This document shows positions 1 to 7,877 of a stretch of 20,049 bases of DNA, piece by piece. The notes beneath the pieces are model-generated. The model made no database searches. It had not been told where the DNA came from and was given only the letters and a program-made list of their open reading frames with translations. The stretch covers positions 417,340-437,388 of the forward strand of contig BFEA01000095.1 in the NCBI GenBank assembly GCA_003427395.1. The letters are read 5' to 3'. The DNA is from Chara braunii. Taxonomy: Eukaryota; Streptophyta; Charophyceae; Charales; Characeae. The first letter of the stretch is position 1. Every line of letters starts with the position of its first letter. Made by a program: the position numbers and the translations under genes.

Positions 1-33
1 CGTGAGGGGGGGAGGGGGGGGGGCGACCCCCCC

Positions 34-73
34 TAACCAACCAATCAATCAATCAATCAATCAACCAACCATC
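34..73. repeat. (AATC)n microsatellite with CCAA flanks
   Basis: About six tandem AATC units are visible, flanked by CCAACC words. It follows a G-run and C-run (positions 5-33) that could fold on itself. It is a simple repeat with no coding content. Confidence 0.9.
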
Positions 74-273
74 CATTTTATGAGCAAAATCGAATGAATC
101 TACCACTAGAACATGGAAATATACATTTTTTGTTTACTTCTTTTTTTGACTAACAACCCCCCCCACCTGTTGTCCGCCACGCGCGCATGCGGATGGGTGG
201 GTTGCATAAAACAAAATCACGCCACGTGGTGCGTGGCGCGTTTGAACGCATCCTCCGGGCGCTTGAATGCTCG

Positions 274-310
274 CGTTCGAACACGAACGTGTGTTAAGCG
301 TGTTCGAACG
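274..310. repeat. perfect 12-bp inverted repeat, 13-nt loop
   Basis: CGTTCGAACACG at 274-285 is exactly complementary in reverse to CGTGTTCGAACG at 299-310, leaving a 13-nt spacer. Each arm also contains the palindrome TTCGAA. It could be a hairpin, a transcription-factor site pair or the end of a small non-autonomous element. No target-site duplication was identified. Confidence 0.75.
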
Positions 311-319
311 GTCACATAG

Positions 320-1980
320 CTACTCACGGCGTCAATATGCCTCATGAGGATGAGCGAGGACCATTTGCATTCCCATTTCGATGCGTCTTTCTCCGTCCAA
401 TTGACCGCGAAGTCCGACAATGGCGGCGACCATGCATCGGTCGTTCGATGCTCGTCGGTGTCGTCACCATATCATTGCGGCAACCACTGTCCTGTGTATA
501 TCCTGGACATGCTGGCTGCGGGATCCTTTTCGGCCATGACACCACTAATCCGTCGCCCATGGCCTGGAAAAGACTGGAATGGTTGGGGACTTGCCACCGA
601 GAGGACAATGACGACAAAGCAGGCGACGGTGTCAGGCGGCTGCCTACCAGCCGATGGCTTTTTCTCTTTGAAATAAAAAAATATTTTTTTCCTTCTTTTG
701 CTGTTTTTGCGTGGTTTTGACGTATGCATGCATATGGGTATAATGTTTATGGATGTCCTCGGGCATTTGGGTCTTCGTACTAACCCTTCGATTGGCTGAA
801 GTGACGGTCCAAACCTTGGTCGCAAGCGGGCTCGGGCGGATCCTAAAGGATTGGAGTTTCGGTGTCCAAGGCAGAATACGCGGGGCAAACACTGTACTTC
901 GGAATGGGCCTTGGCCAGGTCAAAAGTGGAGGGCCAGTGAAGGCCCTAGGCCTCGGCTATGAATGACTACCGGACTACTGCTAACGTACGTGGCGGAGAC
1001 TGCTTGCACCTGGTCAGGGCTGCGGTAGAGACGCCACGACCTTTGTCGGCAGACACAATCCCAAAGCAGATCGAACCTACAAGGTGGGGGTGGTCCAACT
1101 TCGGGGAAAAGTGGTGGTTTCAAGGTCGGCAGCCTGAGACTTCTCCTGGCGGACCGAAGGACTGGGACGTAGCCTGGTGTGGGATATGACGCGCTGGCCA
1201 CGGAAGGAACCTGGACATGACAACTACTCGATGAACAGGTCGGAAGCCGACGACCGGCGGGTCCGAACTTCGTACGAGGGTCACGGTGTAAGGAAGAGTA
1301 ATCTGGTTTCCGAGTGGGCTTGTGCACTGCAAGAGCAAGCGGGCAGCGCGTGATCGACCGGCGAATAATAAGGGGAGCATGTGGATAGATCTGCGTGAGC
1401 CGATCCCTGGTGGGGCCCTCAGAGTTCTGGCAAGGCGGAATCCGGAGAGGCGACCAAGTATGACGAAGCGACGGGGTACTGAGTACTAACTCTAACTACC
1501 TACGTTGAGTTGAGCCGCGGACCATCGGACTGCTCCTTTTATTGGGGACAAAATATGGGGTCGAGATCGACTCGACGAGATCAAACGGAAGCAGGAGTAG
1601 AAGAAACAAGACAGATGATGAAAATGGAAGAGGATCTGTGAAAGGGGGGAGAGATTGAGATGCGAGAGTGCACTCTAGGCCAAGGGCGCCTGAAGCTGTG
1701 TTGATGGGCAAACGCGCGCGTGCCATCCCCTCCCGCTAACTACCAGCACGGCAAAAGGCAGGGGAAGCTTGCGCAAAGAGTGCAAATACCCGTCCTGGGG
1801 CAAGTTTGAGCCAGGCTCTGCGAGAAAAGCGGGAGAATCCGGTGACAGGGGACGACGAAATTGGTTGTGTTCAACAAGGTAGGAGGGCTCTGAACGGAAA
1901 GCAGAACGCTAACCGGATGCAGGTTCCAAGTCAATGGGGAATCCGAAACGACAGGGTGAGCAAGGACGGGCACTGTCCAA
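320..1980. other. unassigned DNA, no supportable gene
   Basis: Several short overlapping open frames exist on both strands (up to about 138 codons), but none shows a recognisable domain or a consistent coding frame. From about 1550 on, the + strand becomes strongly purine-rich. I see nothing here that I can call a gene, an RNA or a mobile element. Confidence 0.5.
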
Positions 1981-1982
1981 AA

Positions 1983-2520
1983 TAGTTGGAGAAAGGGGGG
2001 CGACGCACGCGAAGGCGCTGTCAAAGACGTGCGCACCCTCGACATTCTTGATAACCGAATTCGGGGAGAAGAAGGTAATCCGGAGAGAGGATAGGGAAGA
2101 GTAGCTATTGGCTAAAGCGGAGGCGAAGGGGGATCAGGAGGTGAGGTGAAGGCGAGTGACGGGTGAAAGCGAAATCAGGGGGAAGTAGGTGAAATTAAAA
2201 GCGGGAATTTCGAAAAGGGGGGAATTTTTTTTTCGGCGGAAGTAAAATGTTTGGGGAAAGGGGGGAACGCACACGAAGGCGCTGTCAAAGACGTGCGCGC
2301 CCTCGACGCTCTTGCTAACCGAATTCGGGAGAAGGTGGTAATCTGGACAGAGGATAGGGAAGAGTAGCCATTGGCTAAAACGGAGGCGAAGGGGGATCAG
2401 GAGGTGAGGCGAAGGCGAACGAGGGGTGAAAGCGGAATCAGAAGGAAGTAGGTGAAATTAAAAGCGGGAACTTCGAAAAGGGAAGGAAAAACATTTTCAG
2501 CGGAAGTGAAATATTTGGGG
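1983..2520. repeat. two-copy tandem duplication, unit about 265 bp
   Basis: Copy 1 runs from about 1983 to 2246 and copy 2 from about 2247 to 2515. The anchor GAAGGCGCTGTCAAAGACGT occurs at 2011 and again at 2275, an offset of 264. Other paired blocks are CTAACCGAATTCGGG-like sequence, GAGGATAGGGAAGAGTAGC, GGGGGATCAGGAGGTGAGG and GTAGGTGAAATTAAAAGCGG. The junction word TTTGGGGAAA(A)GG closes both copies, near 2251 and 2514. The copies differ by scattered substitutions and small indels, so the duplication is not recent. It may be a duplicated promoter or enhancer block of an LTR, because it lies just upstream of a TATA-like site, but that is inference. Confidence 0.85.
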
Positions 2521-3500
2521 AAAAGGAGGGAAGTATCGCAGTGCTGACCTAGTGGAGTGATTGGAAGAGACAGAGGTACGAGGATCGGGAAATTGAGGGG
2601 AAAAGGATATAAAAGAGGGAGGAGAGGGGGATCACGAAAAAAAAAAAAAGACGGGGAGCGCTCGGAGGTAGAAGCGCACGGTAGCGTTCGAAGGGTGCGA
2701 GGAGGGGAGCCGCTGAATCGCACGACTGCATTCGACGACGCCGGTACGGAGACCGAGAAGTGAGTGAACGGGTGACGGGAGAGGAGTCCTTCGCGAAAAG
2801 GGGCTGAGGATTCTAGCGGAGCGCACGGGAGTCGCCGGGGGCTCTGGGAGCTAGGGCAGGGACGCGACCGGGGCTTTGCGCACGAGGAGCGAGTGGAAGG
2901 AGAGGGGAAGCGTCCGAGAAGCGCTCGTAGAACGGCCGGATCTGCGCACGAGGTAGCGTTAACACTCCAGTTTTGTGTTCGTTCGGCTCGGCGGAGCATC
3001 ACGAGAGAAGACTCCAGGGCTCGAGACCTGAGTGGCGGGCCAGGAGAAGGAGAGAGGGAGAAGGAAGAAGAGAGGTAAAGAAGAGGGACTGAGAAAGAGA
3101 GAAAGAGGGAGAGAGAGAAAGGGGAAGGAGAAGGGAGAGAGAGGGAGAGCGGGGAAGGTTCAGGTGGCGACTGCTCGAACCAGGCGAGCTGGCGCACGAG
3201 GCGGGTCCATCTCTCGATCGCTGCGTTAGAGGCATCGCTCGAGGTCGCTCTGACGCTCGCTCTCGAAAGGGCTCCTACCCACTGAGTTCGGAGCGTCGCA
3301 CAAGGTCGTGCCGGCGTGCCCACTCAGGAACGCTCGGCCGAGGACCTACTCCCACTCAAGCTTGTGGGGGCGCGCGGGCGGGCTGACTACGAGGAAAGCT
3401 AAGACATCAGAGGGACTTGGGGGGAGGAGCGAGGAAGGCGGAGAGCGTGAGGGGAGGGTTGACACTCGGACACGTAGCATGTACGTTACACTCGGGTCGG
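2520..3500. repeat. purine-rich low-complexity tract
   Basis: The + strand is dominated by G and A, with the densest stretch at about 3040-3155 made of GAGA, GGAGAGAG and AAAGAGAGAAAG words. The complementary strand carries a long open frame (2397-3323) rich in Ser, Leu and Pro. That is what pyrimidine-rich DNA gives by chance, so I do not call it a gene. Confidence 0.75.
2608..2614 (+). promoter_or_regulatory. TATA-box-like TATAAAA
   Basis: GGATATAAAAGAGGGA contains TATAAAA in a G/A-rich setting, about 90 bp after the tandem duplication ends. It is the best core-promoter candidate upstream of the primer-binding site, so it could be the LTR promoter. This is a weak motif in purine-rich DNA and may be coincidental. 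Confidence 0.3.
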
Positions 3501-4160
3501 TCTCGGAAGGCTTCGTGGCGGAGTGTGAGGCCTAGCTATTCGGAGGTAGCATCTCGTGGACTACTGAGGTGAGCGAGACGCCTGAGGGAGGTAAGGACGC
3601 TCGGAGGGTCCCCTGTAGAGCAATGCACGGAGCTCGCCGAGAGTTTTCTGTTGGGCTCGGTACCGGGCGGCCAGCGAACGCGAGATAGAGCGCCCGAAGA
3701 GTGATTTGGAGGCCACAAGGACGTGACCGACGAGGACAAGCGAGCGGCACGGGATCTTGAGTCGGCGCGCAAGGAGTTTGCCGGCAGACTTCCCAAGCAA
3801 GTTCGGTGTCCATTCTGAATCGTGGTAGGATCGTAAGTCGCGGCCTAGGAAACGACTGCCAACCATCGCGAGCAGGCTCCCGTTCCGTTCAGCGACGTAC
3901 GGGGAGACCACCGCCAGCGACCCGGTCAGCGGGAGATCCTTGCTGGGGAGCAAGGCGCCTGTACCTGCGAACGCCTTTGGCAAAAGGGCTGTCTCCCGTC
4001 CCCTTCTTCGTCGGTGCTTGGGTCTTACGAGCTGATAGCCGTCTAGCAAACACCAAGGCGCGCGTCATTTGCGGGTTGGAGGAAGGGCGTGTCGACTTTG
4101 GGACCTTGTAGAGGGCACCGGAGTATCCTCAATCACGGCACTTCCCGAAGCGGTTTGCGA
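3501..4160. other. unassigned DNA, possibly decayed repeat
   Basis: Open frames occur on both strands (for example 3561-4049 minus and 3806-4111 plus), but they overlap each other and none has a recognisable domain. The stretch precedes a possible integrase scrap and could be part of the same relic. I see nothing else supportable. Confidence 0.4.
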
Positions 4161-4164
4161 GCTC

Positions 4165-4309
4165 TATGACCTGCTCGGCTGACGACACTTCAAGACTATG
4201 GCGTGAAGAGCTGTTGTTCTGCACGTCAGGCTAACAACTCGTCTCTTCTGCATTCTCTGATCCACCCGAGCGGACAGGCTGATCGTTGACTACAGATGCC
4301 AAAGGAGTG

Positions 4310-4310
<1 letters not shown>
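4165..4310 (+). pseudogene. possible relic of a Ty3/Gypsy integrase core
   Basis: Reading through stops and a frame change, the + strand gives DDTSRLWREELL, then LVSSAF, then HPSGQADR. This resembles the order DRDxRFTSxFWxEL, SSAFHPxxDGQxER around the second Asp and the Glu of Ty3/Gypsy integrases. The final motif appears to lack about two residues. The tract is immediately followed by the GA array. It is a different lineage from the integrase at 17.5-18.9 kb, which uses a YHSQSNAPVEQGH-type motif. The match is by eye over about 45 codons and may be chance. Confidence 0.3.
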
Positions 4311-4401
<91 letters not shown>

Positions 4402-4402
4402 N

Positions 4403-4471
<69 letters not shown>
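4311..4471. repeat. (GA)n microsatellite, about 160 bp
   Basis: The array is almost uninterrupted GA, with an AAAG interruption near 4333 and one ambiguous base (N) at 4402. The N suggests uncertain consensus or assembly inside the array, so its true length is unknown. Frames through it give only Arg-Glu or Ser-Leu polymers. Confidence 0.97.
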
Positions 4472-4474
<3 letters not shown>

Positions 4475-4526
4475 GGAGAGCAGAGGAGAGAGAGAGGGGC
4501 CCAGGGGAGACCTCTAAGTGGGTTTT

Positions 4527-4990
4527 TCCGTGTCTCAACCTTGTTTGTCCGAACTCAGCTTGGTCAGAGTACGCGAGGTGCAAAAGTGGCTTCCTTGAAT
4601 ATCGTTTGTCTGAACTCGACTAGGTCAGAGTACGCGGGGTACAAAAGTGGTTTTCTTGAATATCGTTCGTCTGAACCCGGCTTGGTCAGAGTACTCGGGG
4701 CACGAAAGTGGTTTTCTTGAATATCGTTTGTCTGAACTCAGCTTGGTCGGGGTACGCGGGGTACAAAAGCGGTTTTCTTGAATATCGTTTGTCTGAACCC
4801 GGCTTGGTCAGAGTACTCGGGCCACGAAAGTGGTTTTCTTCAATATCGTTTGTGTGAACTCAGCTTGGTCAGGGTACGCGGGGTGCAAAAGTGGCTTTCT
4901 TGAATCGTGTCTCGACCTCGTTTGTCTGAACTCGGCTCGACGAGGGCATGTGGTGGCGGAAGTGGCTTTTTCTCGTGAATAGTGTCTGGT
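4527..4990. repeat. 61-bp minisatellite, about 7 copies
   Basis: The landmark GAAC(T/C)C(A/G)(G/A)CTTGGTC begins at 4551, 4612, 4673, 4734, 4795 and 4856, exactly 61 bp apart. A seventh, diverged copy begins at 4928 after a longer spacing, and a weak eighth lies near 5030. Each unit ends in a GTGGYTTTCTTGAATATCGT-type block. Two unit types alternate in the middle: one with ACGCGGGGTACAAAAG, the other with ACTCGGG and CACGAAAG. If the LTR end at about 5447 is right, this array lies within the 5' LTR. Confidence 0.9.
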
Positions 4991-5447
4991 TTCTGTGAAA
5001 AGGCGAATGCTCGGCCTCGTTTGTCCAAACTCCGCACGCCCCGGGCACGGTCTGGGTGCGTAAGGAACAAGGTGGGGTTTTTCTCGAGTTCCACGAATAG
5101 CGAGGGGTTCCCGCAAAGATCCAGCCGCCCTTTGGGGTTTTCCTTTTGATAAAAAAAAAGGAGTCTTGTCGAAGTCATATGAGGCACGGCGTGCGCCCGG
5201 GCCTTTTCTCCGGAAAAATCCCTTTCTTGTGTGATTTCCGCGGTCCCTGAAGAATACCCGATCCCGCCCGACGGGTTTCTCGAGGGCCTCATCGGCCAAG
5301 GTCCGTTCGTGGGGAATCTCTCGAGTTTCAAGGGGTGAAGCCGGTCGTACACGTCTCCTAAGGATTCGGGTGGACTAATGACGAGCCTCATACTCGACAG
5401 GGTCCTTCTTTGGGTGACTGGTTAGGCAGGGGCAGCACAGACCGACA
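4991..5447 (+). other. probable distal part of the 5' LTR
   Basis: The tRNA-Asp-type primer-binding site starts at 5451, so the LTR should end just before it, most simply at the CA of 5446-5447 with a 3-nt spacer. Minus-strand open frames here are long (183 and 163 codons) but partly cover the minisatellite and show no domain. The left end of this LTR cannot be placed, because no matching 3' LTR copy is recognisable in the window. Confidence 0.4.
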
Positions 5448-5450
5448 AAG

Positions 5451-5468
5451 TGGTGCCGTTGCCAGGGA
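5451..5468 (+). other. primer-binding site, tRNA-Asp type
   Basis: TGGTGCCGTTGCCAGGGA matches 16 of 18 positions of TGGCGCCGTTGCCGGGGA, the complement of the tRNA-Asp 3' end, known as a primer site in plant Ty3/Gypsy elements (recalled, not looked up). Both mismatches are transitions at CpG sites: C to T at position 4 and G to A at position 14. Confidence 0.75.
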
Positions 5469-6016
5469 GGGGCACTTCTCCTGCGGCCTCGGCCGGCTCA
5501 GTGATTGCGGGGTGAGGGGGAACTGGGGTGACATGCAGTGGCGAGAGTTTCGGCATCGGTTTTTTCAAGATTTTCGGTTTCTACTTCTTCGGCAACGACA
5601 ATTTCGTTCTCTACGTAACTTTCTTCGGCGCGACTGCGACTTTCTTCGGACTGTGCGGCGACTTTTCGGTGTCATTTCCACTTGGGCAGCAGCGGTGGAA
5701 GTCCTACTTGGGGCTTGTTTTTCACTTGGGAGGGTTGTTGGGGCTGTCTGGGTGCGGGGGCTTTGGGGTGAAAGGGTTTTTTTTTTTTTTTTTTTTTTGC
5801 AGGTCTGCTTCGGCCCGCTTGCGACTCCGGCTCCCGCTCTCGGCCTCCGAAGGGTACCCAGGTCAGTTTCATTTGGAGTGAGTTCTTGTTTTTACGAGTG
5901 TTTATTTCTAAAAACTAAAAATTAAGGGGGTGCACAGTTTGCTTGAGGGGTCTGAATGAGGGTGAAAAACAACGAAGGGGTGGGAAGAAGAACCGTCCGC
6001 CGACCGGGAAAATAGT
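5469..6016 (+). other. element leader with low-complexity stretch
   Basis: This untranslated leader holds TTTTCGG and CTTCGGCG words at about 5560-5670 and a T22 run at 5777-5798. A + strand open frame (5410-5925) crosses it, but it is rich in Phe, Gly and Arg, lacks domain signatures and runs through the T-tract. I therefore do not call it coding. The T-tract with its GCAG is listed separately. Confidence 0.45.
5777..5802 (+). other. T22 tract plus GCAG, splice-acceptor-like
   Basis: Twenty-two T are followed directly by GCAG|GTCTG, the shape of a strong spliceosomal 3' splice site. It lies in the leader between primer-binding site and first ORF, where intron splicing could bring a distant AUG closer to the cap. 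No donor is identified with confidence. It could equally be a simple T-tract. Confidence 0.35.
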
Positions 6017-6579
6017 GTGAGTGGGTCAGCTCGTGGGGGAGAGAGAGTGGGTACGAGGGGAAGAGAGGAAAGAGGGGTCCGAGAGGATGCGGGGGTGTCA
6101 TCTGTTTGGGACCCTAGGGGGTCGCCAAATATCCTCGATCCACACGAATTGTCGAGGGCGCCCGCTCCGGGTACAACTCCCGCACGGGAATGGGTGTCGA
6201 GAGAGGGGTCTGGGCCTTCGGTTTTCGACACACGCGGGTTATGGACAAGTCCCGCGCGTGACTCAGCTCCCGCAAGGGGGCGAGGGTCTCAAACGGGACC
6301 GGTTCGGGACTTGGGGGTGAGGAGAGTGGTGCTTCGGGTGCCTGGGCAAGGGGAGAGAGAAATACAACCGCCATTGCAAGTGAGGGGGATAGGGAAGTGC
6401 GAGATACGAGGGGTTCCTTGGACGAGGGGTTGGAGGTCGAATCCTGGGTGGATCGGTGTCTAGCCGATTTCTCGGACTCGGACTTCGGGGAGTACTGTGA
6501 CTATGAGAACGAACTCAAAAAAGTGTCGAAGACTACGAGGTACGTAATCCGGAACAATAAACTTGAGTGCCTCTCTTGA
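6017..6579 (+). pseudogene. small leader ORF remnant, acidic C-terminus
   Basis: I do not recognise this. Frame 6017-6463 gives a basic Pro/Arg/Gly-rich sequence with recurring PAREWVSREGSGPSVFDTRG-like and SAPARGRGSQTGP-like stretches. Near 6397 the better frame shifts to one reading ESWVDRCLADFSDSDFGEYC and then KVSKTTRYVIRNNKLECLS, ending in TGA at 6577-6579. The acidic, aromatic composition of this last part (about 60 codons) looks more protein-like than its surroundings. It may be one decayed ORF with a one-base frame change, standing first in the accessory block. Chance open reading in GC-rich DNA cannot be excluded. Confidence 0.3.
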
Positions 6580-7137
6580 TCTTCTCTGCTTTCCCCACCC
6601 CTTTTTTCAAAGACCCCAATTAGAGTCTTGACATTCAAAGAAAGAAAAGAGTCAGACGGTGGTGAGATGGAGGGAGCGAACGAAGCATGAAGAGTTCCTG
6701 ATGCGAGAAGGAGAATGGGGTGGGACTAGACAGGCTAGTAATTATTGATTTATAGGTGGATTAAAGTCCTAGGACCCGGGTAATTCCACGCTCGAGGTGG
6801 GCCGAGTACGGGCGTGGTGCCGGTTAGCCTAACTTAGGACTAGGGGTCGATTCAGTGGGGGACATAGGACCCGGGTGTGTGACTTCAGTCCGACTCCGGG
6901 GAGGGGTTTGCCACCCTTCCTTGGGGATAACCTGTGTCCGCGGCTAGTCTCTATACCGGGAACGGGAAGGGGTCTCTCAGCGGGGGAGGACAGGAAGGTA
7001 GCCGAGTGAGACGACGTTTCTTCTCTGGTCCATTTGATCCTTCTGAGCTCACAGGCATCTTCTCCTTGCAGGTTAGAGGTGGTCTCTCGAGTGGCCAAAA
7101 GGAAGTAGAACTTAGAGATTCCCTTTGATTATATTGC
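6580..7137 (+). other. spacer before the accessory ORF block
   Basis: No gene is supported here. The word TAGGACCCGGGT occurs twice (6770-6781 and 6865-6876), in a stretch rich in ACCCGGG and TAGG words. The stretch ends with a splice-acceptor-like site at 7071, 66 nt upstream of the first well-supported ORF. Short frames on both strands (6829-7139) overlap and show no domain. Confidence 0.5.
7043..7071 (+). other. candidate 3' splice site
   Basis: CTGAGCTCACAGG precedes the pyrimidine-rich CATCTTCTCCTTGCAG|GTTAG, giving branch-like sequence, pyrimidine tract and AG in proper order and spacing. The acceptor AG is at 7070-7071, shortly before ATG 7138. A donor such as GGGTAATT near 6778 is possible but not supported by anything else. 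If used, the accessory ORFs would be expressed from a spliced subgenomic RNA. Confidence 0.4.
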
Positions 7138-7497
7138 ATGAGCTTAGAAGCCGTCCCGGAACGGATTAGCGTGTGTACGTGCGGGGATATTAACGTATGG
7201 TGCTACACATTTCGATTATGGACGGGTGACTTTGACGTGGGTGTCTACGTAGAGAAAGGGCTAGATCAAGGGGAGGATTTCCTTCGTGGATGGGAAGGGG
7301 CGATAGGCCACTCTCGCGGTGCAAGGGGGAAGGTTAGGGGCTACGGATTTAAATATTTTTACTCTTTAGGTTATCGAACCTACCTGAGGGGAGGTCGCCC
7401 CGCGCCGGTAGTTCTGGACGCCTATCTCAATGGATCGGACAGTTGGAAGGTGCTAATAGGGGTCGTGGAGAGAATAGTGAGAACGACAACTCCATGA
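7138..7497 (+). CDS. accessory ORF A1, unknown protein
   Basis: This intact 119-residue ORF starts at the first ATG after an in-frame TGA at 7117. I recognise no known domain. It is clearly paralogous to the next ORF: both start MSL and share a VWCY-x-F-x-LWTGDFD block (about residues 20-33), a V-E-x-G stretch, a YFYSLGY-x-TYL block (about 78-90), RPAP, and L-x-GSD-x-W near the C-terminus. Trp, Tyr and Phe content is high; no signal peptide or membrane segment is evident. Its TGA overlaps the ATG of the next ORF as ATGA. The YFYSLGYxTYLxGxRPAP block may correspond to the LYTWCVDxGxPPRG block of the downstream ORFs, which would make the whole block one family. The role is unknown; an accessory protein of the retroelement is an inference from position. 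Confidence 0.7.
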   Translation: MSLEAVPERISVCTCGDINVWCYTFRLWTGDFDVGVYVEKGLDQGEDFLRGWEGAIGHSRGARGKVRGYGFKYFYSLGYRTYLRGGRPAPVVLDAYLNGSDSWKVLIGVVERIVRTTTP

Positions 7498-7877
7498 GTT
7501 TGAGGGCTCTAGAAGTTGAACCTGCGGGAATTAGTGTGGGGAGTCAAGGCGGCGTGGACGTGTGGTGTTACAATTTCTACTTGTGGACTGGCGATTTCGA
7601 CATAGCTTTGTAAGTGGAAGAGGGTGCAGATAGAGAGGCAGGTTTTTTGGATAGTTGGGAGGAAGCAGTCGACCACGAGCAGCTCGAGAGGGAACTGCTT
7701 GGGGCCTATGAGATTAATTACTTCTACTCGTTGGGGTACCAGACGTACTTGCAAGGAGAGCGGCCTGCTCCTACTATTCCGGAAGCGTTCCTTGACGGTT
7801 CGGACGGGTGGAGAGCACTGGTCCAAATCGTCGAGGAGATAGTCCAAGGGGATGGTAAGGATCATAGAAGGTACTGA
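7494..7877 (+). pseudogene. accessory ORF A2, paralogue of A1, one stop
   Basis: It starts at ATG 7494, inside the stop of A1. It reads 127 codons with one internal TAA at 7611-7613, at the place where A1 has a Tyr codon (VYVEKG in A1 against L-stop-VEEG here). The remaining sequence keeps DVWCYNFYLWTGDFD, YFYSLGYQTYL, RPAP and FLDGSDGW, so similarity to A1 holds on both sides of the stop and the frame is secure. DNA identity to A1 is visibly lower than protein similarity, so the two diverged while still under selection. The C-terminus overlaps the next ORF by 26 nt. Function is unknown. Confidence 0.75.

Noticed and set aside
2397-3323. 308-codon open frame on the minus strand
   Set aside because: It reads Ser/Leu/Pro/Phe low-complexity sequence from a pyrimidine-rich strand, overlaps a tandem duplication, and shows no domain. 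Long open frames are expected from such composition.
4286-4720. Arg-Glu and Ser-Leu polymer ORFs across the GA array
   Set aside because: These are translations of a dinucleotide microsatellite, not genes.
4808-5391. 163- and 183-codon minus-strand ORFs
   Set aside because: They run through copies of the 61-bp minisatellite and the probable LTR and have no domain; the repeated protein words only mirror the DNA repeat.
5410-5925. 171-codon + strand ORF rich in Phe/Arg/Gly
   Set aside because: It spans the primer-binding site and the T22 run and shows no domain.
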